NCBI GenBank assembly: GCA_951217055.1
Contig: OX578277.1
Span: forward strand, 70,783,455-70,847,454
DNA length: 64,000 bases
Origin: Gerris lacustris
Taxonomy: Eukaryota > Arthropoda > Insecta > Hemiptera > Gerridae
Direction of reading: 5' to 3'
Positions 12,137 through 23,390 of the stretch are shown piece after piece; the stretch's first letter is position 1; the number at the start of each line of letters is the position of its first letter. Under the pieces are notes generated by a model that saw nothing but the letters and a program-made list of their open reading frames with translations, was not told where the DNA came from and made no database searches. Both the position numbers and the translations under genes were made by a program.

Positions 12137-13710
12137 TACAAATAGACAATGTCTATATTTTAGTTCAGGGGCATATGTAATATGTAATTCCGTGGGATTT
12201 TGTAAGAAGCAAGTATGAGATTGGTGGCGATGGATAGGTAATGAGTTAATGAGTAATGAGCTATAGAATCATGTACACCCGGGTATTTTGGTCCCAAGTG
12301 TGTCCGAGCCGGTGTGTGACGTCATATTTCCAAGATGGCAGCCATCGTCGACGTTGATTTTATCAAAATTTTTGTGAGAACATTTTTTATTCAGAACAAG
12401 GCAAGGAACAAAAAACGTCCTTACAACAAATGTCTTAACTATTACCGTTTTAAAAATAAATGCAGAAAAAAAATTAAGTGGAAATCAGTAAATATGTTGT
12501 GTTATAAATATTAAAAAATAAATTTATTACCAAAAAATCACAACCAAAACTTTTTTATTATTACATGAGTGCTATAAAGGAAAATAATAACATGATTTAG
12601 AGTTATGCCTATGAGTCATCATCTGAGTCCGACAGTTGCATTAGATCGTGATTTTCATTGTTACCATTGTTCTTCTTGTCCCCCATATTTGCACAATTCT
12701 GTACACCTGAGTGATTGAGCCCGGCATTTGCAATTAACAGAACAGCGTCCCTTGTCACAGCCGCAGCGTACCAATTGTAAAATAACTTCTGGGGCACATG
12801 GTATAGTACTCATGACAGGAAAATACTAATTTTCTCTCTTTTCCCAACCAAAATTAAATGGGTCAGGGAGATCTGGGTGAATTTTCATTAAGTTGCTCTT
12901 GTTCGAAGTTAAAATCATAGTTCCGTCTAAATTAAACATCGATCGAGGAACAGCAGAAAACTCGTACTCGCTGAGACATTGTTGCAGATCGATGTCGGGT
13001 CGACTCCTCGAAACAATTAGTAGTCTAGTAAATAGAGACCTATCTGCCTTTAACAGTATCCGACAATTTTGTCAGTACAACTTTGTTGGCTTTACTACAC
13101 AATTGAAGATCTGCTTTTTTCATAGGTGCCCAGAGACTAAACTTGTTTGATTCGATCCTTTCTTGTTTGAAAACAGTACATCTCAAGCCCTTCTTCAGAC
13201 ATTCTCCTAGTGTCGTTCTGAATATTTTAAGCTAAAACCACCTTTGTCCAGATATTAATTAGCTCTTTTCCTTCATAAGCTACAGGATTTATGATAGTCA
13301 TGATGTAGTCATAAATCTTTTGGGCATCTTTCTGCTAGCGAGATGCTTTGCAAGCTGTAAGGATTTTTCAATTTTTATAACCCAACATATTTACTGATTT
13401 CCACTTAATTTTGTTTTCTGCTTTTAAATGCATTTATTTTTAAAACGGTAATAGTTACGACATTTGTTGTAAGGACATTTTTTGTTTCTTGTCTTGTTCT
13501 GAATAAATAATGTTCTCACAAAAATCTTGATAAAATCAACGTCGGTAATGGCGGCCATCTTGGAAATATGACCTCATATACCGGCACGGACCAAAACACC
13601 CGGGTATACATGATTCTAAAGCTACCTATCCAAAGCCACCAATCTCATACTTGCTTCTTTTAAAATCCCACGGACTTGGTTTATTGACAAATGCCCCTAC
13701 TCTATTTGTA
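12137..13710. mobile_element. DNA element with ~300-bp inverted repeats and decayed gene
   Basis: Arms of about 300 bp, 12166-12505 and 13381-13698, are clear inverted copies (AGTATGAGATTGGTGGC, CATGTACACCCGGGTATTTTGG, TCATATTTCCAAGATGG, AAGTGGAAATCAGTAAATATG and their mirrors). A shared outer ACAAATAGA suggests ends near 12137 and 13710, with a ~20-bp indel between it and the main arm. The roughly 870-bp middle holds the remnant of one minus-strand gene. It is a DNA transposon or foldback by structure; the superfamily is not determined and no convincing target duplication is seen. Confidence 0.75.
12609..13215 (-). pseudogene. Decayed gene for a protein with cysteine-rich C-terminus
   Basis: On the minus strand three frames carry consecutive protein-like segments. 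First (about 13150-13043) is SNKFSLWAPMKKADLQLCSK followed by ANKVVLTKLSDTVKG. Second (about 13048-12826) is DRSLFTRLLIVSRSRPDIDL, then YEFSAVPRSMFNLDGTMILT. Third (about 12775-12672) is a cysteine-rich stretch, RCGCDKGRCSVNCKCRA then LRCTELCKYGG. An acidic end, LMQLSDSDDDS, follows at 12609. From memory, these blocks in this order resemble a widespread family of uncharacterised invertebrate proteins often linked to repeats; the function is not known to me. At least two frameshifts and a stop make it non-functional. Lying inside the long inverted repeats, it was probably the element's own gene. Confidence 0.65.
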
Positions 13711-15250
13711 TAATCCTTCGCTGCTTTTATGAAATTTATTTAATAAATCGTACAATGATTTGATTATGTATTTGTTGTAGATTTTATAGTTTGTGTTCTT
13801 GACGAAGGCAAGCTGTATTTGAGTATAATAGGTTATTAGATGAAGGTTGACGAAAGCCGTCAGGTTTGACCCAGATGATGCTGTTGCTTAGGAAGCCTTT
13901 ATTAAACTCAGCCCTCTCTCGTCTTTACTAGCGAGTCCCTTCCTTCGGCTTTATTATAAACCAACCTACCATAAAGATGCAATCAAAACTTTACCAATAT
14001 CTCGGCACAGCATCCACCTTACAGCTTACTTTATCTCTGACCTTATAATCTTACCTCTAGCTTCTACTCTATCTCTAGAGCTCCAAATTAAAGCCTATAT
14101 AGTTTCAGAACATTAATAAACTAAGTACTAAATTAAAACATGTTTGATTAATATGATTTAAACGTGTTTTATGAAAATATCTCTTTTGAACTTCACTAGC
14201 AACTTAATAATTAAATTCAGTGGTTTAGGAATAAATTATGATTCATATTCGTTAGTTGATTTGGATCAATCTTGATTTTATCGAAGTTACTCTTGAGTGT
14301 CATATGTTTAAGTGATGTATTTATTTGTCAAAAACCTTTAATTCTTAGGGGAAATATATTGATTAAAACAGACTGATAAAAACATAAAATATAGTAGCAC
14401 AAGTCACCGTGATCCGATTCGCGAATGAAAGGTTTAAACGAAACAAAAAGGCGAGTGGCGCCGTTCAGATTACAATTCCGGTACACAATACTTATGAAAT
14501 TCTCAAATCCAGCCGCTAGGGATAGTCCGCTGCCTTGATTTCTATATTAAGAATCAAGCGACTGATCTTAAATTGAGCTGTACAGGCTTATACTCACTAT
14601 ATATCCCGATTCCATCGCATCGCACTCACCCTGTTCGATATTTGTTTACGTTAAATATAATATTTTAATTTTAATTATACATTTAATGATAACTGTAATA
14701 TAATAAATATGATATTTTATTACAAATATTTATTTACGTTAAATTCAACTCTTTTCGATCTGTTAAATTTCCCCACGGCCTATAAATGTGATGCAGTCAC
14801 AGTTTCCTATAACTTCTCTTAGCTTTCCTAGCCAAATACCACACTGCTAAAACTTGTGAATTGACTATAGGGTGGACGCTGGTCCAAGTTTCGGTGAATG
14901 GAAGCAGAATCGGGGAAAGCGAAGGGAAGAAGCCGCCGAGCGACTGAATAATGATACTTTTTTTCATCTCATAAAATTTCCAGAATCCTTGTGTGAATAG
15001 GGCCTAATACTTACGAGGACGGAAAGGGGCACCGGAATGACGGGAAATATACCGAAACGCCGTCAAGCCGATTATAAAAAAGAAACATTAGTCCGACAAA
15101 TCGAACGAAATTTGTATGAGTGAGGCGTCGGGAATGTGAAATAATAGTGAAAAGAATAAAAACGCGTCAGTCAGGTGGCAGAAGGTACGGTATCCGTCAG
15201 CAAATCCTCAAAAATACGATTTTCTGGATTACTTTTGATTATTTTCCTCC
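13711..15250. other. No recognised feature
   Basis: A more GC-balanced patch lies at 14860-15160, but it shows no open frame with a recognisable domain and no repeat partner elsewhere in the window. Confidence 0.4.
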
Positions 15251-16027
15251 TTTTTAGGGTTTCGTTGCTAAAACCAAAAAAGAAACCCTTATAGTTTCTT
15301 TCATGTGTCTGTCTGTCTGTCTGTCTGACTGTCACTCTGTACGGTTCCAATAACTTCTGAATAAAAAGAGATAGAAACGTGAAACTTTCCAATATTAAAC
15401 ATCGTTTTGACGCGCACACAGGAAAAATATAGTAAACTAAAAATTATCAGCTGTTCAAATCCAAAATGGCGGATAACTCACGTCATGCGAAAAAAATATT
15501 TTTTTAAAATTTTGAGTGGGGTATCAAATGAAAGGTATTTAAGAGTAGGTTACAAAAATGTATACCACTTAGGGAAAGTGTTGTCAAAAAACATCAAAAA
15601 ACATTTTGCGTGTCCCCCCCTAAAATCGTATTTCCGCTGTTATACTAAAAATATTGAAAAATATGCAAAATGTGCGGTCTGATGGGCCAAAGAAAAAATA
15701 TGAATAGCAACTTGGTCGGATTAACTAGGAATCCAAGATGGCGGTTAATTGCTGTCACGGGGAAAAAAATATTTTTTCTAAATTTTGAGTGGGATATCAA
15801 GTGAAAGGTATTGAAGAGTAGATTACAAAAATATATAACACTTGTAGAAAACGTTTAATTTTCCCCCCCATTTTGTCAAAAAACATCAAAATTTAGTGCG
15901 TCCCCCCCCCAAAACTATATTTCCGCTCTAACCAAAAATATAGAAAAATATGCAAAATGTGCAGTCTGATAGGCAAAAGAAAAAATAAGAATAGCAACTT
16001 GGTCGGATTAACTGGGAACCCAGTTAA
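15251..16027 (+). repeat. R2 interspersed repeat with internal tandem units
   Basis: Begins TTTTTAGGGTTTCGTTGC followed by a fold-back CCAAAAAAGAAACCC, then a CTGTCTGTCTG track, the same 5' layout as R1. Inside are two tandem units of about 270 bp (beginning near 15460 and 15730), each with 'AATCCAAgATGGCGG', 'GAGTGGGgTATCAAaTGAAAGG' and 'CAACTTGGTCGGATTAACT'. No protein. It directly abuts an R1 copy at 16028, which probably inserted into it. Confidence 0.65.
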
Positions 16028-16650
16028 TTTTTAGGGTCCGTAGGCAAAACCAAGGACCCTTATATTTTCCTGCGTGTGTCTGTCCGTCCGTCCTCTCGCC
16101 TGCTCTCAAGGCTACACGTTTGGTCCGATCACTTTGAAATTTGGCATGTATGTGTCTTGTACCTACCCACATATTTTAAAAATATAGTGACTTAAAAAAA
16201 ATATTTTTCAAAAATATTAGGGTAAAAAAACTTAAGGGTTAAATTTTTTTTATTTTTTTTGACACCGTGAGGGGTATCATATGAAAGGGTACGTCGAGCT
16301 GATTACGAAAATATATAATTCTTTGGTTATAACTTTGATAGGGCGTGCGTAGGCTAGTTTGAAGTGGGTGTGAAACGTGTCCCCCCCCCCCCCCCGTCTA
16401 TCTCGCTTATGTGAAGTGCATTTATTTATGTATGTATGTATTTATATGGTTGTAATCCGGTTCAGTGGCAAAAAAAAATACTTTATCAGAAGTTTGTTTA
16501 TGTGTTTTGAGAATATCAGACCCATAGGACAGTTCAAAGTAAGCTTTTTAGCATTTTAAAAAACACCATCAATAGGGTACTACTTAAACTATACAGAGTT
16601 GCCTAAGGACCCTCGCTGTGTGCTGACTAGCACACACTTGACCTGTTTAT
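16028..16650 (+). mobile_element. R1 copy 1 (Helentron/HINE-like non-autonomous element)
   Basis: Starts TTTTTAGGGTCCGTAGGC and ends with a hairpin TGTGTGCTGACTAGCACACA then CTTGACCTGTTTAT. The block GGGTCCGTAGGC near the start recurs inverted as GCCTAAGGACCC before the end hairpin, giving subterminal inverted repeats. A fold-back GGGTCC...GGACCC lies at the start, followed by a CTGTCCGTCCGTCC track, and a poly(C) run at 16381-16395. This layout (subterminal inverted repeats plus a hairpin near the 3' end, no target duplication) is known for Helentron-derived HINE/DINE-1 elements; assignment is by architecture. Confidence 0.7.
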
Positions 16651-18312
16651 TAAATTTTTAAATTTTGCAACCCCCCCCCCCCTTCCAACTACTAATTTCA
16701 TGTTTACAACACCAACAAAACCCTTTTTACGTGAGACTTCAGGGAAAGCCACTATTTTATTGTAGCTTTAGTTATCGCATTATACTGTGTTATAAAACAA
16801 ATTGTGATATTTTTAAAATCATTTTACTAAAATGTAACATTTGTACTTATATTAAAGGTGACAAAGAATGGCTATTGACGGAGGTAGCCCCATGATTTCG
16901 GAGGGGGGGAGCTCATTAGATAATATATCACCGGTTGGTATATTTTCCCTTGCCGGACACTACCTCCCCACCCGCCCCTGAATACTTACATAATTAACTA
17001 ACTTGTCATTTGGTCTCTGAAAAATATTAATTCACTAATTTTTAATTAAAAAGCATTTTTTCATGTTTTTCCATTTTACCCCCGACCTAAATGAAAATAT
17101 GACAAGAGTGTATTAACAACAATACCCTTTCCTCGCCACGGAGTGTATACAAGGGAGATTAATTTAAATTTATGTTATAAAAATAAATATTTTTATCATT
17201 ATACGTATTAAGATAATTATAACTCCAATTCGCTTAAACCCCGGAATTCTAAATGACAAATTTCCCGAAAAGTCACTTATAAATTATACAACATTTTACT
17301 ATTTTAAATAAAAAGATAATATTGAGCTTGATGTGACTCGTGCCGAAGCTAACGGACTACTCCAGAGTCAACATATAGAAGGCAGTAAAATTGATATATC
17401 ACCAAAATTCTAATAAGTAAAAAAAAACATTAATAAGTAAAATTCTCGATAAGAATGGTAAAAAATTATTAATAACTTTTTAATTTTATTTATAACAGCA
17501 GATAAGTTGTAAAAACATTCTAAAAATTTCTCCAATTTTACACCTACAAAAAAATTGACCATAACAACAATAATTACTTCATTCTTTAAGAGCTTTTAAA
17601 CGATATTCATCATAACCGGCTTCAAGTTGAAAATATTTACCTATCAAGGTCCAAGGTCATACACAAGACTTTTCATCATATAAAGGTCATGCACAAGGCC
17701 GCAGTTTGACGTTGTCGCTATCGACACTCCCTAGGAAACTAACGTCATTGGTTTATTATACTGTTAATGTCTTAAGGGGGGTTCACAGCTAGTGGATCCG
17801 TGGGGGAAGGCTACATAGATAACAATATATATTTGGGAAGCCACCTAACGGAGTCACTGTTTTGGTCAGTTAGGTTATAAACAAAGCCAATTGTAACATC
17901 GTATTTTCAAATATAAATAAGAAATAGGTATACAATAAAAATAATATAGGAACAGATACATAATAAAACATAATATATTCAGCGCCGGCGCCACGCACAG
18001 GCGCAGGCAGGCGGCCGGCCAATGCTGCCTTTTCAGATTTTTTTTATAAATTAAAAAAAAAAAAAATCATAGTCGTAAAACAATAATAATAATGTGCGTG
18101 GTGTACTGAGTTACAACGGTGTCATTTATTTTGTTTCCTAAAACTACTATAGACTGTCTTTGTTATAATATATGAGTGTAATATGACATATAATATCTCT
18201 ACCTTCTTGTAATATATTCTCTAAAGGTGCCGATACACTGTAGAGAAAAATCTAGCTAGAGTAGGCACTATCTACCTAGATTACTCTTGCATTGTGTGTA
18301 CATTGTAGAGCG
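16651..18312. other. Mixed AT-rich sequence, weak repeat debris
   Basis: 17500-17740 faintly resembles the internal modules of R13 (AATTTTACACCTA, 'TTTAAGAGCTTTTAAACGATATTCATC'). A GC-rich patch GCGCCGGCGCCACGCACAGG is at 17983. No gene is seen. Confidence 0.4.
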
Positions 18313-19034
18313 TTTTTAGGGTCCGTAAGCAAAACCAAGGACCCTTATATTTTCCTGCGTGTGTCTGTCCGTCTGTCCTGTCGCATGCTCTTATGGCTAC
18401 ACCTTTCGTCCGATCACTTTGAAATTTGGCATGTATGTGTCTTGTACCTACCCACATATTTTATAAATATAGCGACTTAAAAAAAATATTTTTCAAAAAA
18501 ATTAGGGTAAAATAACTTAAGGGTTTAAATTTTTTTATTTTTTTTTCGACACCGTGAGGGGTATTATATGAAAGGGTACGTCGAGCTGATTACTAAAATA
18601 TATAATTCTTTGGATATAACTTTGATAGGGCGAGCGTAGACAAGTTTGAAGTGGGTGTGAAACGTGTCCCCCCTCTATGTCGCTTATGTGAAGTGCAAAA
18701 AATCTGAAAAAATTCCTGAACATTCTTCGACCAAAAGTAAAGATACCACTTTTTGGAAATTGCAAAAAAAAAAATTATTTTATTTTTTATTGACAAATAC
18801 GTTTTTTAATAATTATGGTCTTTTCGATGTATTTATATGGTTGTAGTCCGGTTCAGTGGCAAAAAAATACTTTATCAGAGTGTGTTTTGAGAATATCAGA
18901 CCCTTAGAATAGTTCAAAGTAAGCTTTTTAGCATTTTTAAAAAACAATGTTTATACACTTCACAGTTAAACACTATACAGTGTGGCCTCCGGACCCTCGC
19001 TGTGTGCTGACCAGCACACACTTGACCTGTTTAT
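18313..19034 (+). mobile_element. R1 copy 2 (Helentron/HINE-like)
   Basis: Full-length R1: TTTTTAGGGTCCGTAAGC start, CTGTCCGTCTGTCC track, short C run at 18667, 3' hairpin TGTGTGCTGACCAGCACACA and CTTGACCTGTTTAT end. It contains the segment (about 18690-18850) that is deleted from copy 1. Short open frames inside are shared by chance with other copies and are not genes. Confidence 0.75.
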
Positions 19035-19359
19035 TGTCTAGTTAGAGCAATGGTAGAGCAGACCTACAGCAAATCTAACTAGTAAATCTAGATGGTTTTT
19101 AACCAAAGTGAATGTTCCATACAGGTTTTAAAACGGTGCCGCAAAAGCTTTGCCATAGCATAGATGAATTCCTTCGGGCCTACGCAATTAGGTATCCGCT
19201 AGCTCTGATCCAACCTTTAGTAAAGTCATCCACCGCTAGAAAACGGCGCTGCTCTTCTATGAAGCATTAGTTTTAGTGCTTAGGCATCTGCGGATTGTCT
19301 CGTAATGAATAAATTGGATTTCTGGTGAAATCCGCGTCACAAAGGGTTTGAAGTCCGAC

Positions 19360-19390
19360 GTTTCGCTTCCAATACTGGAAGCATCTTCAG
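19360..19390 (-). other. Hammerhead-like core CTGAAGA-hairpin-GAAAC
   Basis: On the minus strand: CTGAAGA, then TGCTTCC-AGTATT-GGAAGC (6-bp stem), then GAAAC. CUGANGA, a hairpin and GAAA in this order is the catalytic core pattern of hammerhead ribozymes, known in Penelope-like elements and retrozymes. I could not assign the cleavage-site strand and stems I and III with certainty, so this is a lookalike until folded. A second small palindrome, GGATTTCTGGTGAAATCC, lies at 19316-19333. Confidence 0.4.
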
Positions 19391-19533
19391 GAGTGTTGTT
19401 TTGTTCAAGTTTGTCGGGCCGGCTCTTTCTCTATATAAATAATAATAATGAATATTTTAGCTTCAAGAACATTTAAGTATAAATTGAGCAGTTATAATTA
19501 AAACATATTAATTAATTTAAATATCTATTTATA

Positions 19534-20558
19534 CAGCGTGGTCCAAAATCCCTCCCCTTATCTTTTGAACGGTTTGAGATAAATTAATGAAACTGGGGGA
19601 TCCGTACCATGTAAAGGAAAGATTGTTTTCATGCAACCAACCAGTTTCAAAATTTCAAATTGGAGTATATATTTTTGATAGTATATTTGGATTCTACGGT
19701 GAAAAATAATGAAATTTTACTTGAAACTTTCTTTTCTATCTCCAATATTTTTCCCTCTATAGGGAGGGGAGGGGGGGGGGGGCAAAGATAGAAAAATAAC
19801 CCTTCTGAAAATTGTATAAAAGTAACGCAAATCGCTGTAATATCTAAACAGTTTGATATAAATTAATGATACTAAGAGGATCTGTACCATATACAGTGGA
19901 AGTTTGTTTTGATACAATCGTGCACCGGGGGAAACCACCATTTTGCCCCCAGGCCACGTGACATCAAAATTTCAAATTGGAGAGTATATTTTTAATAGAA
20001 GATTCGGATTCTACGGTGAAATTTAACTTGAAACTTTTTTTTATTTCTAAGATTTTGGAATAATTCCCCTATACATAGGGCAAAAGTATAAAAATGGTAG
20101 ATTTCAGCACCTGGGGGCAAAGTGGGTGGTTACACAAAGTGGGTGGTTAGTACGCGAGTGGTTGAATACACATTTCCCTTTACAATGGCACAGATCCACC
20201 AAGTTTCATTAATTTATTTCAAACCTTTTACATTTTATAACGATATAAGTGTTCTTGTTTTACTATTTTCGGAAAGGTTATTTGGCTATTTTTGTCCCCC
20301 TATAGGGGGCAAAATATTGGAGATAAAAATAAGTTTCAAGAAAAAATTTATTATTTTTCACCGTAGAATCCAAATATGCTATCAAAAATATAGACTCCAA
20401 TTTGAAATTTTGAAGTTGCATGGCATGGAGGCAAAGTAGGTGGTACCCCTTAGTGGGCGATTGCATGAAAACAAACTTCCCTTTACATGGTACCGATCCC
20501 CAAGTTTCATTAATTTATCTCATACCTTAAGAGGGAGGGGGACATTTGGACCACCCTG
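19534..20558. mobile_element. Tc1/mariner-type MITE built of four related arms
   Basis: Ends CAGCGTGGTCCAAA and TTTGGACCACCCTG with TA on both sides (19532-19533 and 20559-20560), the Tc1/mariner insertion signature. The terminal inverted repeats extend about 240 bp. The interior holds a second, related inverted pair (about 19820-20060 and 20090-20300), so the element is four diverged units: two forward, two inverted. Each unit includes a phrase like ATTAATTTATNTCANACC and GATTCTACGGTGAAA. It has no transposase. Confidence 0.8.
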
Positions 20559-20560
20559 TA

Positions 20561-21520
20561 TAACCACTAGCAATTAAATTATATAAATATTTAAATATAA
20601 CATTTTTGGAAATTCTATCTCTTGTTTTATGCTTTCAACTTTTATGTATTTGAATAATGGTTTTTAAATAATTTCCCACTACGGTTCAAAGTTGAAGATT
20701 CCCTTCGGAAAAAATTGTCATAGTTAAACATTTTTCTCAACCTACATCTGTAATATTACTGTTCTGAAAAGTCAGGGTGGTTCTATTGTGACTTATGAAA
20801 AGGGTGAGAGGTTGGAGTGAGGCCGAAGGGCAGTGCTTTTAATATTAAGTGTCGTCAAGTATGCCTTGGGAAAGAGAAAAAAAAGCGTTAAAGGATGGAG
20901 GATGGAAAAGAGCTTTGACAAAAGGGACTTGAGTACACAAGAATAAAAGAAGAAAAGCCTTGCCAGACCTTTACACTTGCCCTTTATAAAACTACCCTCG
21001 GTAAAATACCCGATAAAATCCTTGGACTAAAGAAAGGTGTTAACTAATACAGAGAAACTGATTTAACCTTAAAAGTCATAACAAGCTTTGAATAAAACTT
21101 AATTTTGTTCTCCTAATCCAATATCAGACTAGATTCAAGTTTTTCTACAAGAAAACCTTTATCCATATCTTTTAACCAATTCATAAAAATTGTACATTTT
21201 TAAAGTATTGATTTTGCTGTTGTTATTAATTTAATGCTCAGTGTGAGATGTTAAATGATGTCGCACCGTTCAATTAAATTAAGCTTGTCCAGCTAGCGTG
21301 TCGTCAGTACCAACATATTTAAAGTAGGTGAATACATCACCATGTTGTTTCAAGAATGTTCTGTAAGTTATATCACATAACTTTTGTTGGTAATGATCAT
21401 ATTGTGCATCCTTAGATATCCTTATTGTAGCTATTAAGCTTCGAGGATCGGGGTGTATGTCCGACAAAATTTTTGGGATCCCCCATATTTTTAAAACCAC
21501 TCATCTTATACTACACTTTG
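20561..21520. other. No recognised feature
   Basis: A purine-rich stretch lies at 20800-20960. No frame, RNA or repeat was recognised in this region. Confidence 0.4.
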
Positions 21521-21534
21521 CATTTGTTTAGACG

Positions 21535-21854
21535 CAAACTTCTCCTGAACGGCTGAACCGATCCACACAAAATTTGGCATGGTCAATGTGACCAACCACA
21601 GGAAGGTATAAATCTGAAATGGTCCAAATTGGTTCACAGGGGTACGGGTTACGGGGTACACAAGTTCCTCCTGAATGGCTAAACCGATCCGCACAAAATT
21701 CAGCACGGTCAATGTGACCAACCACAGGAAAGTATAAACCTGAAATAGACCAAATTGGTACACAGAGGTACAAAAGTTTCCTCCTGAACGGTTGAACAAA
21801 TCCACACAAAATTCGGCACGGTCATAGTTACTAACCACAGGAAGGTCTAAATCT
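21535..21854. repeat. R5 tandem repeat, left part (interrupted by LINE)
   Basis: Three diverged units begin CCTGAAYGGNTRAAC at 21544, 21670 and 21783 (spacings 126 and 113 bp), each followed by ATCCRCACAAAATTYGGCA and AACCACAGGAA. The third unit is cut at ATCT (21851-21854), and its expected continuation (CTGAAATGGTAC) resumes at 27117 after the LINE. Minus-strand open frames through it are shadows of the tandem structure. Confidence 0.8.
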
Positions 21855-22145
21855 CAGTTCGCCTCTGACCTCCGTAGAGTAAACGTCGTATTGTTCTTAT
21901 CTTATGTGTTTACAATAGTTAAAGATAACCATTACAATATAGTTTCGAGTCTTCACTTAATACAACTATATAATTTCTCCTACATAATCATAATATAACT
22001 GTCCGTCCGTAGATCAATAATATCATATTTATCAGTAAAGTAAAATATTATCAAATACTCCTAAATAAAATATTCTTTGAATTTACTAAGTTTCTATCTA
22101 AACCTGATATCAGATTTAAAAAAAAATTAAATTAAAAATTAAAAC

Positions 22146-23066
22146 ATGTCCTGTAATCAGTGCAAAAAGGATGTGAATGATGAGTCGGTTATTACATGCA
22201 GTTGCTGTAAATCTATCTACCACTTAAGCTGTCAAGGTATGACTGAAGCAAACTTCAAAAAAATGAGCAAAGAAGTAAAAAGAAGTTGGAAATGTTCGCA
22301 ATGCAAAAGAAATGTAGAAATTGAAAATAAAGCTATTTCACAGTCGCCATCTCCGTACTCTCAAATATACCAGGAAATGAGGCAAATTCTGGAAGAATAT
22401 AAGAATGAGACAAATAATTATATAGAACTCTGTATAGAAAGATGCACTAACGAGTTAAAACAGTCTATTGAGTTTCTCAGTTCTAAATACGATGATGTCA
22501 TGGAACAGATGAAAAATCTAGAGAGCAAAAATAAATCGCTCGAAGAGAAAAATAAATTTTTAGAAAGAGAAATTCAGGATATGCAACAATACTCAAGAGC
22601 CGAAAATATTATTATATCGGGAATTCCGGTAACTAAGAACGAGGACACCAATGCTATTATTAATAAAGTTGCAGAGGTTATCGGAGTTGAGCATTTAGAA
22701 AATGATATAAGTATTGCACATAGAATACCTTCTTTTAATCCAGATGTACCGAAGTCGATTGTAATAAAATTTGTGAGAAGAAAAAAGAAGGAAGATTGGA
22801 TGAGGGCCTTTAGGTCGACTAGTAGACAGGATGGACAAACTGGTATTTCAGCAACCAAAATTTCACCGTCGTTCCAAGAATCGAGAATTTTTATTTCGGA
22901 ACACCTCACTCAAACCAGCAAAGAACTCCTCAATCGGACCAAAATAGCGGCTAGAGAAAGAGGATACCGATATGTTTGGTTCAGTAGCAACAAAGTACTT
23001 GTTAGAAAAGAGGATGGGGCAAGAGTGATTCACATTAAATATTGTAGTGATTTGGATAAACTCTAA
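22146..23066 (+). CDS. LINE ORF1 protein: PHD finger, coiled coil, FP-like domain
   Basis: A 306-residue protein that should bind the element's RNA. Residues 3-53 form a C4HC3 PHD-type zinc finger with ligands C3, C6, C18, C21, H26, C29, C50 and C53. Residues about 85-155 are a charged heptad-rich coiled coil (MEQMKNLESKNKSLEEKNKF), followed by RAENIIISGIP, where an RRM-like fold begins. The C-terminal 100 residues (EHLTQTSKELLNRTKIAARE, then YRYVWFSSNKVLVRK) resemble the Baculo_FP_2-type domain often annotated in insect element ORF1s. The start is the first ATG and the frame is intact. Partner ORF2 lies 324 bp downstream in a different frame. Domain assignment is by pattern, not by search. 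Confidence 0.88.
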   Translation: MSCNQCKKDVNDESVITCSCCKSIYHLSCQGMTEANFKKMSKEVKRSWKCSQCKRNVEIENKAISQSPSPYSQIYQEMRQILEEYKNETNNYIELCIERCTNELKQSIEFLSSKYDDVMEQMKNLESKNKSLEEKNKFLEREIQDMQQYSRAENIIISGIPVTKNEDTNAIINKVAEVIGVEHLENDISIAHRIPSFNPDVPKSIVIKFVRRKKKEDWMRAFRSTSRQDGQTGISATKISPSFQESRIFISEHLTQTSKELLNRTKIAARERGYRYVWFSSNKVLVRKEDGARVIHIKYCSDLDKL

Positions 23067-23390
23067 GGTACAGATTTCTTTTATTATTATTTAAATACGT
23101 TTTTTGTTTTTTCATGTTTTTATATTTTTTTAATAACTTCAAATTTATATTATTATACGTTTTAACACTTTTTTGTGATTCATCATATACCTCAAAAAAT
23201 ATTAAGAATAATAATTTACACTTTCTGTGGATTAGGTTTTGTAATGTGCGTAAGTTTGTTTGTAAGTATGTCCAATTAGGTAGGTCTATATGGGTAAATA
23301 CGTATGTGTATGTAAACTATAATATAAATTTGTATATTCATCTTGTAGTAAGACAAATTTATAAATCTATTATAGCTATTTTTTTAATTT

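Noticed and set aside
22574..22909. 111-codon minus-strand frame inside LINE ORF1
   Set aside because: Shadow of the real plus-strand ORF1; hydrophobic antisense composition.
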